Below, one piece after another: positions 9,270 to 17,827 of a stretch of 64,000 nucleotides of DNA (its first letter is position 1; every line of letters starts with the position of its first letter). The stretch covers positions 93,989-157,988 of the forward strand of contig NZ_FQUC01000011.1 of NCBI RefSeq assembly GCF_900128985.1, given 5' to 3'. The DNA is from Indolivaga macrotermitis (lineage in GTDB: Bacteria; Bacteroidota; Bacteroidia; Bacteroidales; Dysgonomonadaceae). Position numbers and translations under genes: made by a program. The notes below the pieces were generated by a model that did no database searches, was not told the origin of the DNA, and saw only the letters and a program-made list of their open reading frames with translations.

Positions 9270-9340
9270 AAGCTTCATTTATCGGAATGAATATATGATA
9301 TAACAGGTTTTAAGCCTTGGTAATCAGAGTAAGTTAGGTG

Positions 9341-9464
9341 AGTTCCGGCTTTCGGAATACGACAGCCGGAACTATTTTAAAACAGTACTATGGATAATTA
9401 TCAGGATTTAAATTAGGTAAAGAGATATGGTTTCGGAAATATGGCTCGTCTGTATTCCGAAGCC
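9341..9464 (+). promoter_or_regulatory. Paired hairpins with alternative pairing before GH3
   Basis: Hairpin A uses AGTTCCGGCT (9341-9350) and AGCCGGAACT (9364-9373), a perfect 10-bp stem. Hairpin B uses 9429-9441 with 9453-9464 (GGTTTCGGAA against TTCCGAAGCC). The right arm of B, TATTCCGAAGCC, can also pair with GGCTTTCGGAATA (9347-9359) inside A with one bulge, so A and B compete. The layout resembles an attenuator or processing element. Confidence 0.45.
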
Positions 9465-9528
9465 TTATGTTCGTTTTATACATAAACCTGAATCAAACAA
9501 AAGTTGAAGAATATAAATAAAAAATATA

Positions 9529-11790
9529 ATGGCGACATCAAAAAATATAAAAGCTGAGGCTCTGTCTATTCTTGCAAATATGACTTTGGCTGAAAAAGTA
9601 GGGCAGATGGCTCAGATATCCATAGATATGGTTTGTAAAGGAGTGGATACGCCTCCGACGAGTACCATAGAACTGGATATGGACAAGCTTCGCGATGCGA
9701 TTGTAAAATATCATGTAGGTTCGATCTTAAACTCACCGAATACTCGAGCCCGTTCTACGGGTTGGTGGAATAATGCGGTTGAGGCTATGCAAAAGGTAGC
9801 AATGGAGGAGACGCGTGTGAAAATTCCTATTATATACGGGCTTGACCAAATACATGGAGCGACTTATACTGCTGGAGCAACCATGTTCCCTCAGGAGATT
9901 GCTCTGGCTGCATCTTTCAATCCTTCGCATGCCCGTAAGATGGGTGAAATTACGGCTTATGAGACCCGTGCAAGTAATGTTCCGTGGAATTTTTCGCCTG
10001 TACTTGATTTGGGTAGCGATCCACGTTTTCCGCGTCAGTATGAGGGATTTGGAGAAGACCCCTATGTAGGATCTGTTTTCGGTAGCGAGTTGATTAAAGG
10101 GTACGAGGGCGATGATAATGATATTGCTAACCCCAATAAGTTAGCTGCATGTATGAAACATTTCTTAGGCTATTCGGTTCCATATAGTGGCAAAGACCGT
10201 ACTCCGGCATTTATCCCGATGACGACATTGCTCGAATACCATGTCCCTGCATTTCAGGCAGCTGTAGATGCCGGTGTGCATACCGTAATGATAAATTCGG
10301 GTATTATTAATAACGAGCCTGTACATGCCAGCTATGATTTGCTGACTAAACTTTTACGAGAGGAAATGGGTTTCGAAGGCATGATAGTGACCGATTGGGA
10401 AGACATCAATAAACTATATAATCGCGACCGTCTGGCTATCAATATTAAGGAAGCCATTAAATTAGGAATCAATGCAGGTATCGACATGTCGATGATTCCT
10501 TTCGACTATGTGGAGTTCTGTACATTATTGGTCGAATTGGTGAATGAAGGACAGGTATCGATGGATCGTATCGATGATGCGGTAACATGTATTCTTGTTG
10601 TGAAGTTGAAACTGGATCTTTTTAATACACCTAATACTTATGCAAAAGATTATCCTCAATTCGGCTCGAAAGAATTCAGACAGGCATCGTATGATGCAGC
10701 TGCGGATGCTATCACTTTATTGAAAAATGAAGATAATATTCTACCACTCAAGAAAAATGCTAAGATTTTGTTGGCAGGGCCAAACGTTGTAAGTAAACGT
10801 GCTTTGAACGGGGGATGGACATTCTCGTGGCAAGGAGAAAAGATAGAAGAGTTTGCATCGGAATATCATAATATACTGACAGCTATGCAGGCTAAGTTCG
10901 GGAAAGAAAATATCGTATATGTTCCCGGAGTAAGCTACTCAGATGCGACAGAGTATGCAACCGAACATCCGGATTGTTTCGATGAGGCTGTTGCTGCGGC
11001 TAAAGATGTCGACTATGTAGTTCTTTGCTTGGGCGAAAATTCGTATTGCGAAAAACCCGGTGATTTGGACGACTTGTATCTGAATGATTTACAAACCGAT
11101 TTGGCAAAAGAAATACTGAAAACAGGCAAAAAAGTTATCCTTGTATTGAGTGAAGGCCGTCCGCGTGTAATATCTAAGATATCACCTAAAATGGATGCTA
11201 TTGTGCAGACTTATTTGCCAGGACTGTTTGGTGCGGATGCTTTGGCAGATATCTTGGCAGGGGAAGTTAATCCATCGGGAAAATTACCTTATACGTATCC
11301 CGAATATCCTAACTCTTTGGTTCCGTATTATCATAAACGTGCCGATGAGCAGGAAAATACCGATAGTGCCTATAACTACAAAGGCGATTATAACTATGAA
11401 TACCCATTCGGTTATGGATTGAGTTATACTAATTTTGAATATTCTAACGCTAAAATAAATGCAACCGAACAGACATTAAAATCTGATGCAGAGATTATTT
11501 TGACAGTTGATGTGACAAATAAAGGTAATGTTGAAGGAAAAGAAATCGTTCAGTTATATTCATCGGATTTGTACGCATCTTTGATTCCGGACGTGAAACG
11601 CCTAAGACGTTTTGAGAAAATAAACCTGAAAGCAGGAGAGACCAAAACAGTAGAATTCCGGTTGACTCAAAATGACTTGTCGTTCATCAATATGGATAAT
11701 AAACGGATTGTAGAGCCGGGAGATTTTGAATTCCAGATCGGAGCTTCGTCTGCGGATATAAAATCAACAATTTTGTTTACTATAAAATAA
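9529..11790 (+). CDS. GH3 beta-glucosidase-like hydrolase without a signal peptide
   Basis: A 753-residue three-domain GH3 protein. The N-terminal TIM barrel carries the KH motif (MKHFLG near 209-214) and the nucleophile Asp289 in VTDWED; the alpha/beta sandwich holds the likely acid/base Glu508 in GENSYCEKPGD; the C-terminal fibronectin-like domain starts at about residue 645. Unlike most Bacteroidetes GH3 it begins directly with MATSKNIKAEALSILANMTL and has no signal peptide, so it should act in the cytoplasm on imported beta-glucosides such as cellobiose or gluco-oligosaccharides. It sits between GH130 and GH26. Exact linkage is not readable. Confidence 0.85.
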   Translation: MATSKNIKAEALSILANMTLAEKVGQMAQISIDMVCKGVDTPPTSTIELDMDKLRDAIVKYHVGSILNSPNTRARSTGWWNNAVEAMQKVAMEETRVKIPIIYGLDQIHGATYTAGATMFPQEIALAASFNPSHARKMGEITAYETRASNVPWNFSPVLDLGSDPRFPRQYEGFGEDPYVGSVFGSELIKGYEGDDNDIANPNKLAACMKHFLGYSVPYSGKDRTPAFIPMTTLLEYHVPAFQAAVDAGVHTVMINSGIINNEPVHASYDLLTKLLREEMGFEGMIVTDWEDINKLYNRDRLAINIKEAIKLGINAGIDMSMIPFDYVEFCTLLVELVNEGQVSMDRIDDAVTCILVVKLKLDLFNTPNTYAKDYPQFGSKEFRQASYDAAADAITLLKNEDNILPLKKNAKILLAGPNVVSKRALNGGWTFSWQGEKIEEFASEYHNILTAMQAKFGKENIVYVPGVSYSDATEYATEHPDCFDEAVAAAKDVDYVVLCLGENSYCEKPGDLDDLYLNDLQTDLAKEILKTGKKVILVLSEGRPRVISKISPKMDAIVQTYLPGLFGADALADILAGEVNPSGKLPYTYPEYPNSLVPYYHKRADEQENTDSAYNYKGDYNYEYPFGYGLSYTNFEYSNAKINATEQTLKSDAEIILTVDVTNKGNVEGKEIVQLYSSDLYASLIPDVKRLRRFEKINLKAGETKTVEFRLTQNDLSFINMDNKRIVEPGDFEFQIGASSADIKSTILFTIK

Positions 11791-11870
11791 GGTTCCGTAC
11801 CTTTTTACAATTATTTAAGTAACAATAAGTATTTAATGACATATTTTCGGAGTATAACCGATTATTGTTG

Positions 11871-11908
11871 TTTTACTTACCAAACCAATAAAAAAGGTCT
11901 GAGACCTT
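11871..11908 (+). repeat. Palindromic motif copy 2 (AAGGTCTGAGACCTT)
   Basis: The perfect palindrome occupies 11894-11908 and ends only 9 bases before the GH26 ATG at 11918, so it covers the place of a ribosome-binding site. The 38 bases 11871-11908 match copy 1 (5070-5107) at 36 positions, and similarity continues weakly to about 11852. In RNA a small stem could affect translation initiation. Confidence 0.7.
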
Positions 11909-11917
11909 GATAGAGAA

Positions 11918-13069
11918 ATGAAGAAATATATTTTTTTACTTTCATTAGCAGGCATCGGGTTGATGTCTTGTAAATCAGGAGGAAAACAAGAAACAGCGTA
12001 TCAAAAGATGCCTATCGATTCGAGTGCTACAGTCGAAACAGTTCAATTGTACAATACCCTTTTTGCTAATATGGAAAAAGGAACTATGGTAGGGCATCAG
12101 GATGCTCTGGCTTATGGACATGATTGGTATAAGGAAGAAGGCCGATCTGATGTAAAAGATGTAACAGGAGACTATCCGGCTTTGATCGGTTGGGAGTTGG
12201 GACATGTCGAAATAGGAGCAGACTTCAATCTCGACTCGGTTTACTTCTCTGATATGAAACGATATATCAAAGAAACATATAAACGCGGAGGCATTACTAC
12301 GGCCAGTTGGCATGGAGATAATATTGTAACAGGAAACACATCATGGGATTGTGCTCAGGATTCGGTAGTGCGTACTATCCTTCCTAATGGTTCGAACCAT
12401 GACAAATATTTGACTTGGTTGGATAGGGTTGCCGATTTCTTTCTGGATTTAAAGGATGATGAGGGAAAAGCTATCCCGGTAGTTTTCCGTATGTATCACG
12501 AGCATACCGGGAGCTGGTTCTGGTGGGGGGCAAAACAATGTACACCCGAAGAATACAAAGATTTGTGGAGAATGACAGTCGATTATTTGAAAGATAAGAA
12601 GAACGTACATAACTTATTATACTCTTATTCTCCTTCCGAAACAGATAACGAAGCACATTTTCTGGAACGTTATCCGGGAGATAACTATGTTGATATTATA
12701 GGTTACGATTGCTATGTGCCCGGTAAAGATTCTACAGCTTTGACAACCTACAAAGAAGCTATGGACAGAAACCTGAATATTGTAACATCGTATGCTGCAA
12801 AATCGGGAAAATTACCGACAATAGGAGAGACCGGTATGGAAAGTATTACCGACCCTACTTATTTTACTGAAGCAGTATATCCTGCTTTGCAAAAATATAA
12901 GGTAGCTTGGGTGCTTTTCTGGCGGAATGCATGGGAGGCTGATAAGAGAGAACACTTCTATGTGCCATTTGCCGGACATCCTTCTGCCGAAGATTTCAAG
13001 ACGTTTGTAGCGAATGACAGCATCTTAATGAATAAAGATATTGTAAATCTGAAACCAACACAGAAATAA
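11918..13069 (+). CDS. GH26 endo-beta-1,4-mannanase, lipoprotein
   Basis: A 383-residue GH26 enzyme with lipobox LMSC (Cys18), so probably anchored in the outer membrane or periplasm. The acid/base is Glu195 in MYHEHTGSWFWWG and the nucleophile Glu304 in IGETGME. The segment GWELGHVE and the late WVLFWRNAW are characteristic of GH26 mannanases. It would cut mannan, glucomannan or galactomannan to mannobiose and oligomers; GH130 in the same cluster handles a product of mannobiose epimerisation. The ORF begins at an ATG placed right after palindromic motif copy 2. Confidence 0.9.
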   Translation: MKKYIFLLSLAGIGLMSCKSGGKQETAYQKMPIDSSATVETVQLYNTLFANMEKGTMVGHQDALAYGHDWYKEEGRSDVKDVTGDYPALIGWELGHVEIGADFNLDSVYFSDMKRYIKETYKRGGITTASWHGDNIVTGNTSWDCAQDSVVRTILPNGSNHDKYLTWLDRVADFFLDLKDDEGKAIPVVFRMYHEHTGSWFWWGAKQCTPEEYKDLWRMTVDYLKDKKNVHNLLYSYSPSETDNEAHFLERYPGDNYVDIIGYDCYVPGKDSTALTTYKEAMDRNLNIVTSYAAKSGKLPTIGETGMESITDPTYFTEAVYPALQKYKVAWVLFWRNAWEADKREHFYVPFAGHPSAEDFKTFVANDSILMNKDIVNLKPTQK

Positions 13070-13196
13070 AGAATTTATATTTAGCCTTAAGTTCACAGAA
13101 CTATTTATTGTCTATCCAAGTATAGCTATTACTATTAGTTATAACTTTTAAACATGTCATTAAATACTATCTTTTACTTATTTTGACTAAAAGCCA

Positions 13197-15146
13197 ATGA
13201 AAAACAGAAAATTACTAGTAACTTTCATATGTATCGGTATACATATGGGCTTAAATGCCCAGGTAATTCATGTAGATGATGCAGGTAAAGAAAAATCGGG
13301 AGTAAAAGTAGCCGGACAATCGTTTCATAATGCTGATATCAAGCTAAAAGCGATTCCTGTAAATCAGGTACGGCTTCGGAATAGTTTATTCAAAGAGCGT
13401 TACGATCTGAACAGGAAATACCTCATAAGTCTCGATAGTGATAAGCTGTTGCAGAATTTCTATTTTGAGGCTGCTATCTCGAAAGGAGATCATCCGATGG
13501 TAACATCCGAAAAAAACTACGATGATTTCTATTGGGGTTGGGATACTCCGTCTAATCAGTTACGAGGTCATTTTCTGGGGCATTGGCTCTCTGCGGCGGC
13601 TTATGCTTATGCGGCAACTAATGATTTGGAACTAAAGACGAAAGCTGATTTGATCGTTAATGAATTGGCACTCTGTCAGGAAAATAACGGAGGAGAATGG
13701 GCTGCATCTATACCCGAGAAATATTTTGATCTGATGGCTAAAGGTAAGAATATCTGGTCGCCACAATATACTGTACATAAGACCATGATGGGATTATATG
13801 ATATGTATACTATAGGTGGCAATGAGCAGGCCTTGGTTGTACTTGACAAGTTTAGCGACTGGTTTTATCGGTGGACAGGAAAACTGATAGACGAGGGTAA
13901 TGCCGGTGCTATATACAGGGGTGAAGCTAGCGGTATGTTTGAGTTGTGGGGCGATCTTTATGGTTTGACTAAAAACTCGAAATATCTCGATTTGATGGAG
14001 CGTTACGGTAGTCCGGGGCTGTTTCAGATGTTGCAGGATGGTAAAGATGCATTATCCAATGATCATGCTAATGCCAGTATTCCGTGGTCACACGGAGCGG
14101 CAAAAGCCTATGAAGTGACCGGAAATAATTATTGGAAAGATATTACTCTTGCTTTTTGGCGAAATGCGGTTCTAGAGCGCGAGTCATTTTGTACAGGAGG
14201 ACAGAATGCTGGTGAATTCTGGATCGCTCCCGGGCAGCTGAAGAATTTTTTATGTGGAACCAATCAGGAGCATTGTACTGTATATAATATGATCAGGACA
14301 GCCGATTACCTTTTCCGCTGGACAGGGAAACCCGAATATGCCGACTACATCGAACGTAATATTTATAATGGAATTCTGGCTCAACAGCATCCGCATACCG
14401 GAATGATTGCCTATTTTCTTCCGATGGCAGCCGGACAGACCAAAGGAGGAGAAAGAGGATGGGGAACCCCTACAATGGATTTCTGGTGTTGTCATGGTTC
14501 TCTCGTACAGGCACAAACACGGTATCAGGCATACATATACTTCGAAAATCCGGATGGTATAGTCGTAAGCCAGTATATTCCGTCCGATCTCAATTGGAAA
14601 AAAGATGATATATCGGTGAAATTGTCTCAGGATTTTAAGACGAACCAATTCAGTAAAGAATATGCAGCGAACCGCTGGAATATCGAATTTAAAGTAGAGG
14701 CAGATGCTCCTGTTCAGTTTGCACTCCAGTTGCGTTTACCCTGGTGGTTGAAAGAAAAAGCAATAATAAAAGTAAATGGTATACAAGAACCCGTAAATAT
14801 TACCAACGGAATGTTTAGTATCAACCGTACATGGCATAAGGATGAGATTAGTGTGGAGTTTCCGACACGTATATACACAGAAGCATTACCTGATACTAAA
14901 AATGTAGTGGCTTATATGGAAGGGCCTATTGTTTTAGCCGGAATAGCTGACTCTGATGTAACGTTAAAAGGAGATATCGCTAAACCCGAAAGTATTCTTT
15001 CGCCCGAATACGAGCAGGAATATAAGCTGGTTCGTTGGAAGCAAAGCCATTACCGGACAATAAATCAGGCTAAGAATATAAAGTTTATGCCTCTATATGA
15101 AGTGGCTGATGAGCATTATACAATCTATTTTCCTGTAGAAAAGTAA
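13197..15146 (+). CDS. GH127-family (DUF1680) glycoside hydrolase
   Basis: A 649-residue secreted protein with a short signal peptide (to about residue 22, NAQ). The (alpha/alpha)6 barrel of the GH127/GH146 clan has the zinc and catalytic set Glu358-x-Cys360 (NQEHC) and Cys431-Cys432 (FWCCHGS), in which a cysteine is the nucleophile in characterised enzymes. Known members are beta-L-arabinofuranosidases or act on related sugars. Its place after a mannanase suggests removal of a side-chain sugar from a mannan or hemicellulose, but substrate is open. A hairpin follows 24 bases after the stop. Confidence 0.85.
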   Translation: MKNRKLLVTFICIGIHMGLNAQVIHVDDAGKEKSGVKVAGQSFHNADIKLKAIPVNQVRLRNSLFKERYDLNRKYLISLDSDKLLQNFYFEAAISKGDHPMVTSEKNYDDFYWGWDTPSNQLRGHFLGHWLSAAAYAYAATNDLELKTKADLIVNELALCQENNGGEWAASIPEKYFDLMAKGKNIWSPQYTVHKTMMGLYDMYTIGGNEQALVVLDKFSDWFYRWTGKLIDEGNAGAIYRGEASGMFELWGDLYGLTKNSKYLDLMERYGSPGLFQMLQDGKDALSNDHANASIPWSHGAAKAYEVTGNNYWKDITLAFWRNAVLERESFCTGGQNAGEFWIAPGQLKNFLCGTNQEHCTVYNMIRTADYLFRWTGKPEYADYIERNIYNGILAQQHPHTGMIAYFLPMAAGQTKGGERGWGTPTMDFWCCHGSLVQAQTRYQAYIYFENPDGIVVSQYIPSDLNWKKDDISVKLSQDFKTNQFSKEYAANRWNIEFKVEADAPVQFALQLRLPWWLKEKAIIKVNGIQEPVNITNGMFSINRTWHKDEISVEFPTRIYTEALPDTKNVVAYMEGPIVLAGIADSDVTLKGDIAKPESILSPEYEQEYKLVRWKQSHYRTINQAKNIKFMPLYEVADEHYTIYFPVEK

Positions 15147-15169
15147 TTGTTCTAAGTAAAGTCAAAAAA

Positions 15170-15202
15170 AATAAGCTTCCCGTATTATGAAGGAAGCTTA
15201 TT
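15170..15202. terminator. Hairpin after GH127
   Basis: Stem AATAAGCTTCC (15170-15180) with GGAAGCTTATT (15192-15202), perfect 11 bp and 11-base loop. On the + strand no T run follows, while on the - strand a run of eight T follows. It may mark the end of the + strand cluster or stop antisense transcription from the right. Confidence 0.5.
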
Positions 15203-15387
15203 GATCGAAACCTAAATGAAGTGAATGGTTTGAACATGTAAATAGAATTAAATAAACATAGATTTAACCATCTGCGTTTATTTTTAGGGATTACTTTTCA
15301 AACATAGGATTTCTTTTTCGAAAAGAATATAATGGAAATGTAATCTTTTTCTAAATTATCATTACCATATTGCTTTGATAAATAGAT

Positions 15388-15438
15388 AAAAAAGACTCCC
15401 TGTTTTTGGAGATAACCAAAAGCCGGGAGTCTTTTTTT
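15388..15438. terminator. Bidirectional terminator between GH127 and the GH3 of the PUL
   Basis: AAAAAAGACTCCC (15388-15400) pairs with GGGAGTCTTTTTTT (15425-15438). A-tract and T-tract on both sides make it an intrinsic terminator in either direction. It lies 12 bases past the 3' end of the - strand GH3 and closes the PUL. The stretch 15203-15387 before it contains nothing else recognisable. Confidence 0.75.
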
Positions 15439-15450
15439 ATTGTAAATCAC

Positions 15451-17676
15451 TTATTTCAGAGTGAATTTTACTTTAGATTTGATATCCGTTGCAGATGCTC
15501 CGATTACTGCATCGAAATCTCCGTTTTCGGCTACCCAATCGTGTTTATCGGCATCGAAGAAACTTAATGCTGATTTGTCGATAGTGAATGTAACCTCTTT
15601 TTCTTCACCTGGTTTAAGGTTTACTTTTTCGAAACCTTTCAACTCTTTAAGAGGGCGGGGGAGTGACGATTGCAAATCGCTGATATATAGTTGAACGATT
15701 TCGGCTCCTTCTCTATTTCCTGTATTTTTTACTTTAACAGAGAAAGATATTTTGTCATTTAACCCTAATTCTTTTTTGTTAGCAGTTACTTTTCCATACT
15801 CAAAGGTAGTATAGCTGAGACCGTGTCCGAAACTGAATAGTGGCTTGATGTTTTCCTTATCAGTCCAGCGATAGCCTACAAATATGCTTTCTTTGTAAGT
15901 GGCTTCCTTGTCTACACCCGGATAAGCATGTAGCTTATGGGCACCGTTATCATCCAGTTTCACAGGAAAAGTAAATGGAAGTTTACCCGATGGGTTTGCA
16001 TCTCCTACAAGTATTGAAGCCAAGGCTGTTCCGGATTCAGTTCCGTTATACCATGTCTGGATGATAGAAGGTACTTCTTTGACCCATGGCATAGCTATTG
16101 CGTTTCCTGAAATATTTATAACTACCAGATTCTTGTTTGCTTTCGCCAATTCGGTAATTACTTTATCCTGAGCGTATGGTAAACCCAATGATTCGCGGTC
16201 TACACCTTCGCAATCCTGACCTTCGCTTTTGTTTAAACCTCCGATAAATAGAACAATATCGGCTTCTTTGGCTAATTTAACAGCTTCAGCGATCAGTTCG
16301 GCTTCCGAACGGGCATCATGAAGGTCTCTCTTCAATTTTACACCGTTGTACTCACTTGTCGGGTCACCTACATAGCCACGGGCATAGATAATTTCCGCTT
16401 GCTTAGCCATACGGTTCATTATCCCGTCCAACGGAGCTATTTCATATTTAGCTTTTAGAGAAGAACTACCCCCTCCAACTGTCATCGGCTTTATTGCATT
16501 TTCGCCTACTACAAGTATTTTCTTGGTCTTATTCAGATCGATAGGAAGTGTATTGTTGTCATTTTTCAAGAGAACGATTCCTTCTTCTGCTATTTTACGT
16601 CCGGCAGCGGCATGTTCGGCTGTACCGAATGATCCCCATGGACGTTTTGTGTTCATTGTTGTGCGGAAAGCAAGACGAAGTATATTGCGTACTTTTTTGT
16701 TTACTTCTTCTTCTTTTACTTCACCCGATTGAAGAAGCTTTAAGAATGGTTTTGCCAGATAATAGTTATCATAAGCATTACTTGCTCCTTCGCTAAGACC
16801 GTTTGTCCATGAACCAAACTCCATATCCAGACCGTTGTAAATAGACTGCATGGTATTGTTTACACCACCCCAGTCTGATACTACTACTCCGTCAAATTTC
16901 CATTCTCCACGAAGAATATCATTCAATAAATATTGGTTGTGGCAAGCCCATTCGCCTTTGTAGCGGTTATAGGCTCCCATGATAGCCCAGGCATTACCTT
17001 CCTGAACGGCTGCTTTGAATGCCGGAAGATATATCTCGTATAGTGCGCGGTCATCTACGTTTACATTTACCGTGTGGCGGTCTACCTCCTGATTATTCAA
17101 TGCGAAATGTTTTACACAAGCGGCTACTCCGTTTGCCTGTACACCTTGTATGTAAGGAACTACCATTTTGGAGGCAAGGAAAGGGTCTTCGCCCATATAT
17201 TCGAAGTTACGACCGTTCAGAGGAGTACGGTAAATATTTACACCGGGACCCAATAGTATATTTTTGTTACGGTAACGGGCTTCTTCTCCGATAACCTTTC
17301 CGTATAGTGCCGACATGTCTTTATTCCATGTGGCAGCTAATGCTGTAAGTGCAGGAAAAGCGATACATGAGTCGTTAGTCCAACCGGCCTGTTCCCATTC
17401 GTCCCATAGAACTTCGGGGCGGATACCGTGAGGACCATCGGTAGCCCAGTTTTCGGGTATACCCAAGCGGGGAACACCTGCAGAGCTAAATTTAGATTGT
17501 GCATGACACATTGCCACTTTCTCTTCCAGAGTCATTCTCGACAAAGCGTCTTCTACCCGTTCTTCTATCGGTTTACTTTCATCCAGATATACAGGCAAGG
17601 CATTTTGCCCGACTGCATTCATCGTGAAGGAACCAATAAAAAGAAAGCAGAGCAGCATTTTTACTTGATTCAACAT
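15451..17676 (-). CDS. GH3 beta-glucosidase (exported)
   Basis: A 741-residue GH3 enzyme with a signal peptide (to about residue 24, AVGQ), so probably periplasmic. The catalytic barrel holds the nucleophile Asp268 in VVSDWGGV and the KHFALNNQE loop; the second domain has the GGLNKSEGQDCEGVDRESL acid/base region; a fibronectin-like C-terminal domain follows (about 635 onward). It is the last gene of the PUL, after two GH30 genes. In beta-1,6-glucan loci a GH3 of this type trims gluco-oligosaccharides from the end to glucose; the same role is inferred here. Confidence 0.88.
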   Translation of the reverse strand: MLNQVKMLLCFLFIGSFTMNAVGQNALPVYLDESKPIEERVEDALSRMTLEEKVAMCHAQSKFSSAGVPRLGIPENWATDGPHGIRPEVLWDEWEQAGWTNDSCIAFPALTALAATWNKDMSALYGKVIGEEARYRNKNILLGPGVNIYRTPLNGRNFEYMGEDPFLASKMVVPYIQGVQANGVAACVKHFALNNQEVDRHTVNVNVDDRALYEIYLPAFKAAVQEGNAWAIMGAYNRYKGEWACHNQYLLNDILRGEWKFDGVVVSDWGGVNNTMQSIYNGLDMEFGSWTNGLSEGASNAYDNYYLAKPFLKLLQSGEVKEEEVNKKVRNILRLAFRTTMNTKRPWGSFGTAEHAAAGRKIAEEGIVLLKNDNNTLPIDLNKTKKILVVGENAIKPMTVGGGSSSLKAKYEIAPLDGIMNRMAKQAEIIYARGYVGDPTSEYNGVKLKRDLHDARSEAELIAEAVKLAKEADIVLFIGGLNKSEGQDCEGVDRESLGLPYAQDKVITELAKANKNLVVINISGNAIAMPWVKEVPSIIQTWYNGTESGTALASILVGDANPSGKLPFTFPVKLDDNGAHKLHAYPGVDKEATYKESIFVGYRWTDKENIKPLFSFGHGLSYTTFEYGKVTANKKELGLNDKISFSVKVKNTGNREGAEIVQLYISDLQSSLPRPLKELKGFEKVNLKPGEEKEVTFTIDKSALSFFDADKHDWVAENGDFDAVIGASATDIKSKVKFTLK

Positions 17677-17731
17677 AATTATAGGGGATTAAATAATTAT
17701 ATAAGGCATCAATGCCTCTTTTATAGTTAAA

Positions 17732-17771
17732 GTAAGAGTAAATAAGGTATTGCTCGAATATTTACTCTTAC
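17732..17771 (-). promoter_or_regulatory. Intercistronic hairpin between GH30 and GH3
   Basis: GTAAGAGTAAATA (17732-17744) and TATTTACTCTTAC (17759-17771) are perfect 13-bp reverse complements with a 14-base loop, lying in the 151-base gap between the two genes. No T tract follows closely on the - strand. It may protect or process the PUL mRNA. Confidence 0.5.
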
Positions 17772-17827
17772 CGGTTAGTTATAGTTTAAGAACAAAAATA
17801 ATACAAATTCTACTTTCTTAGCCTATC

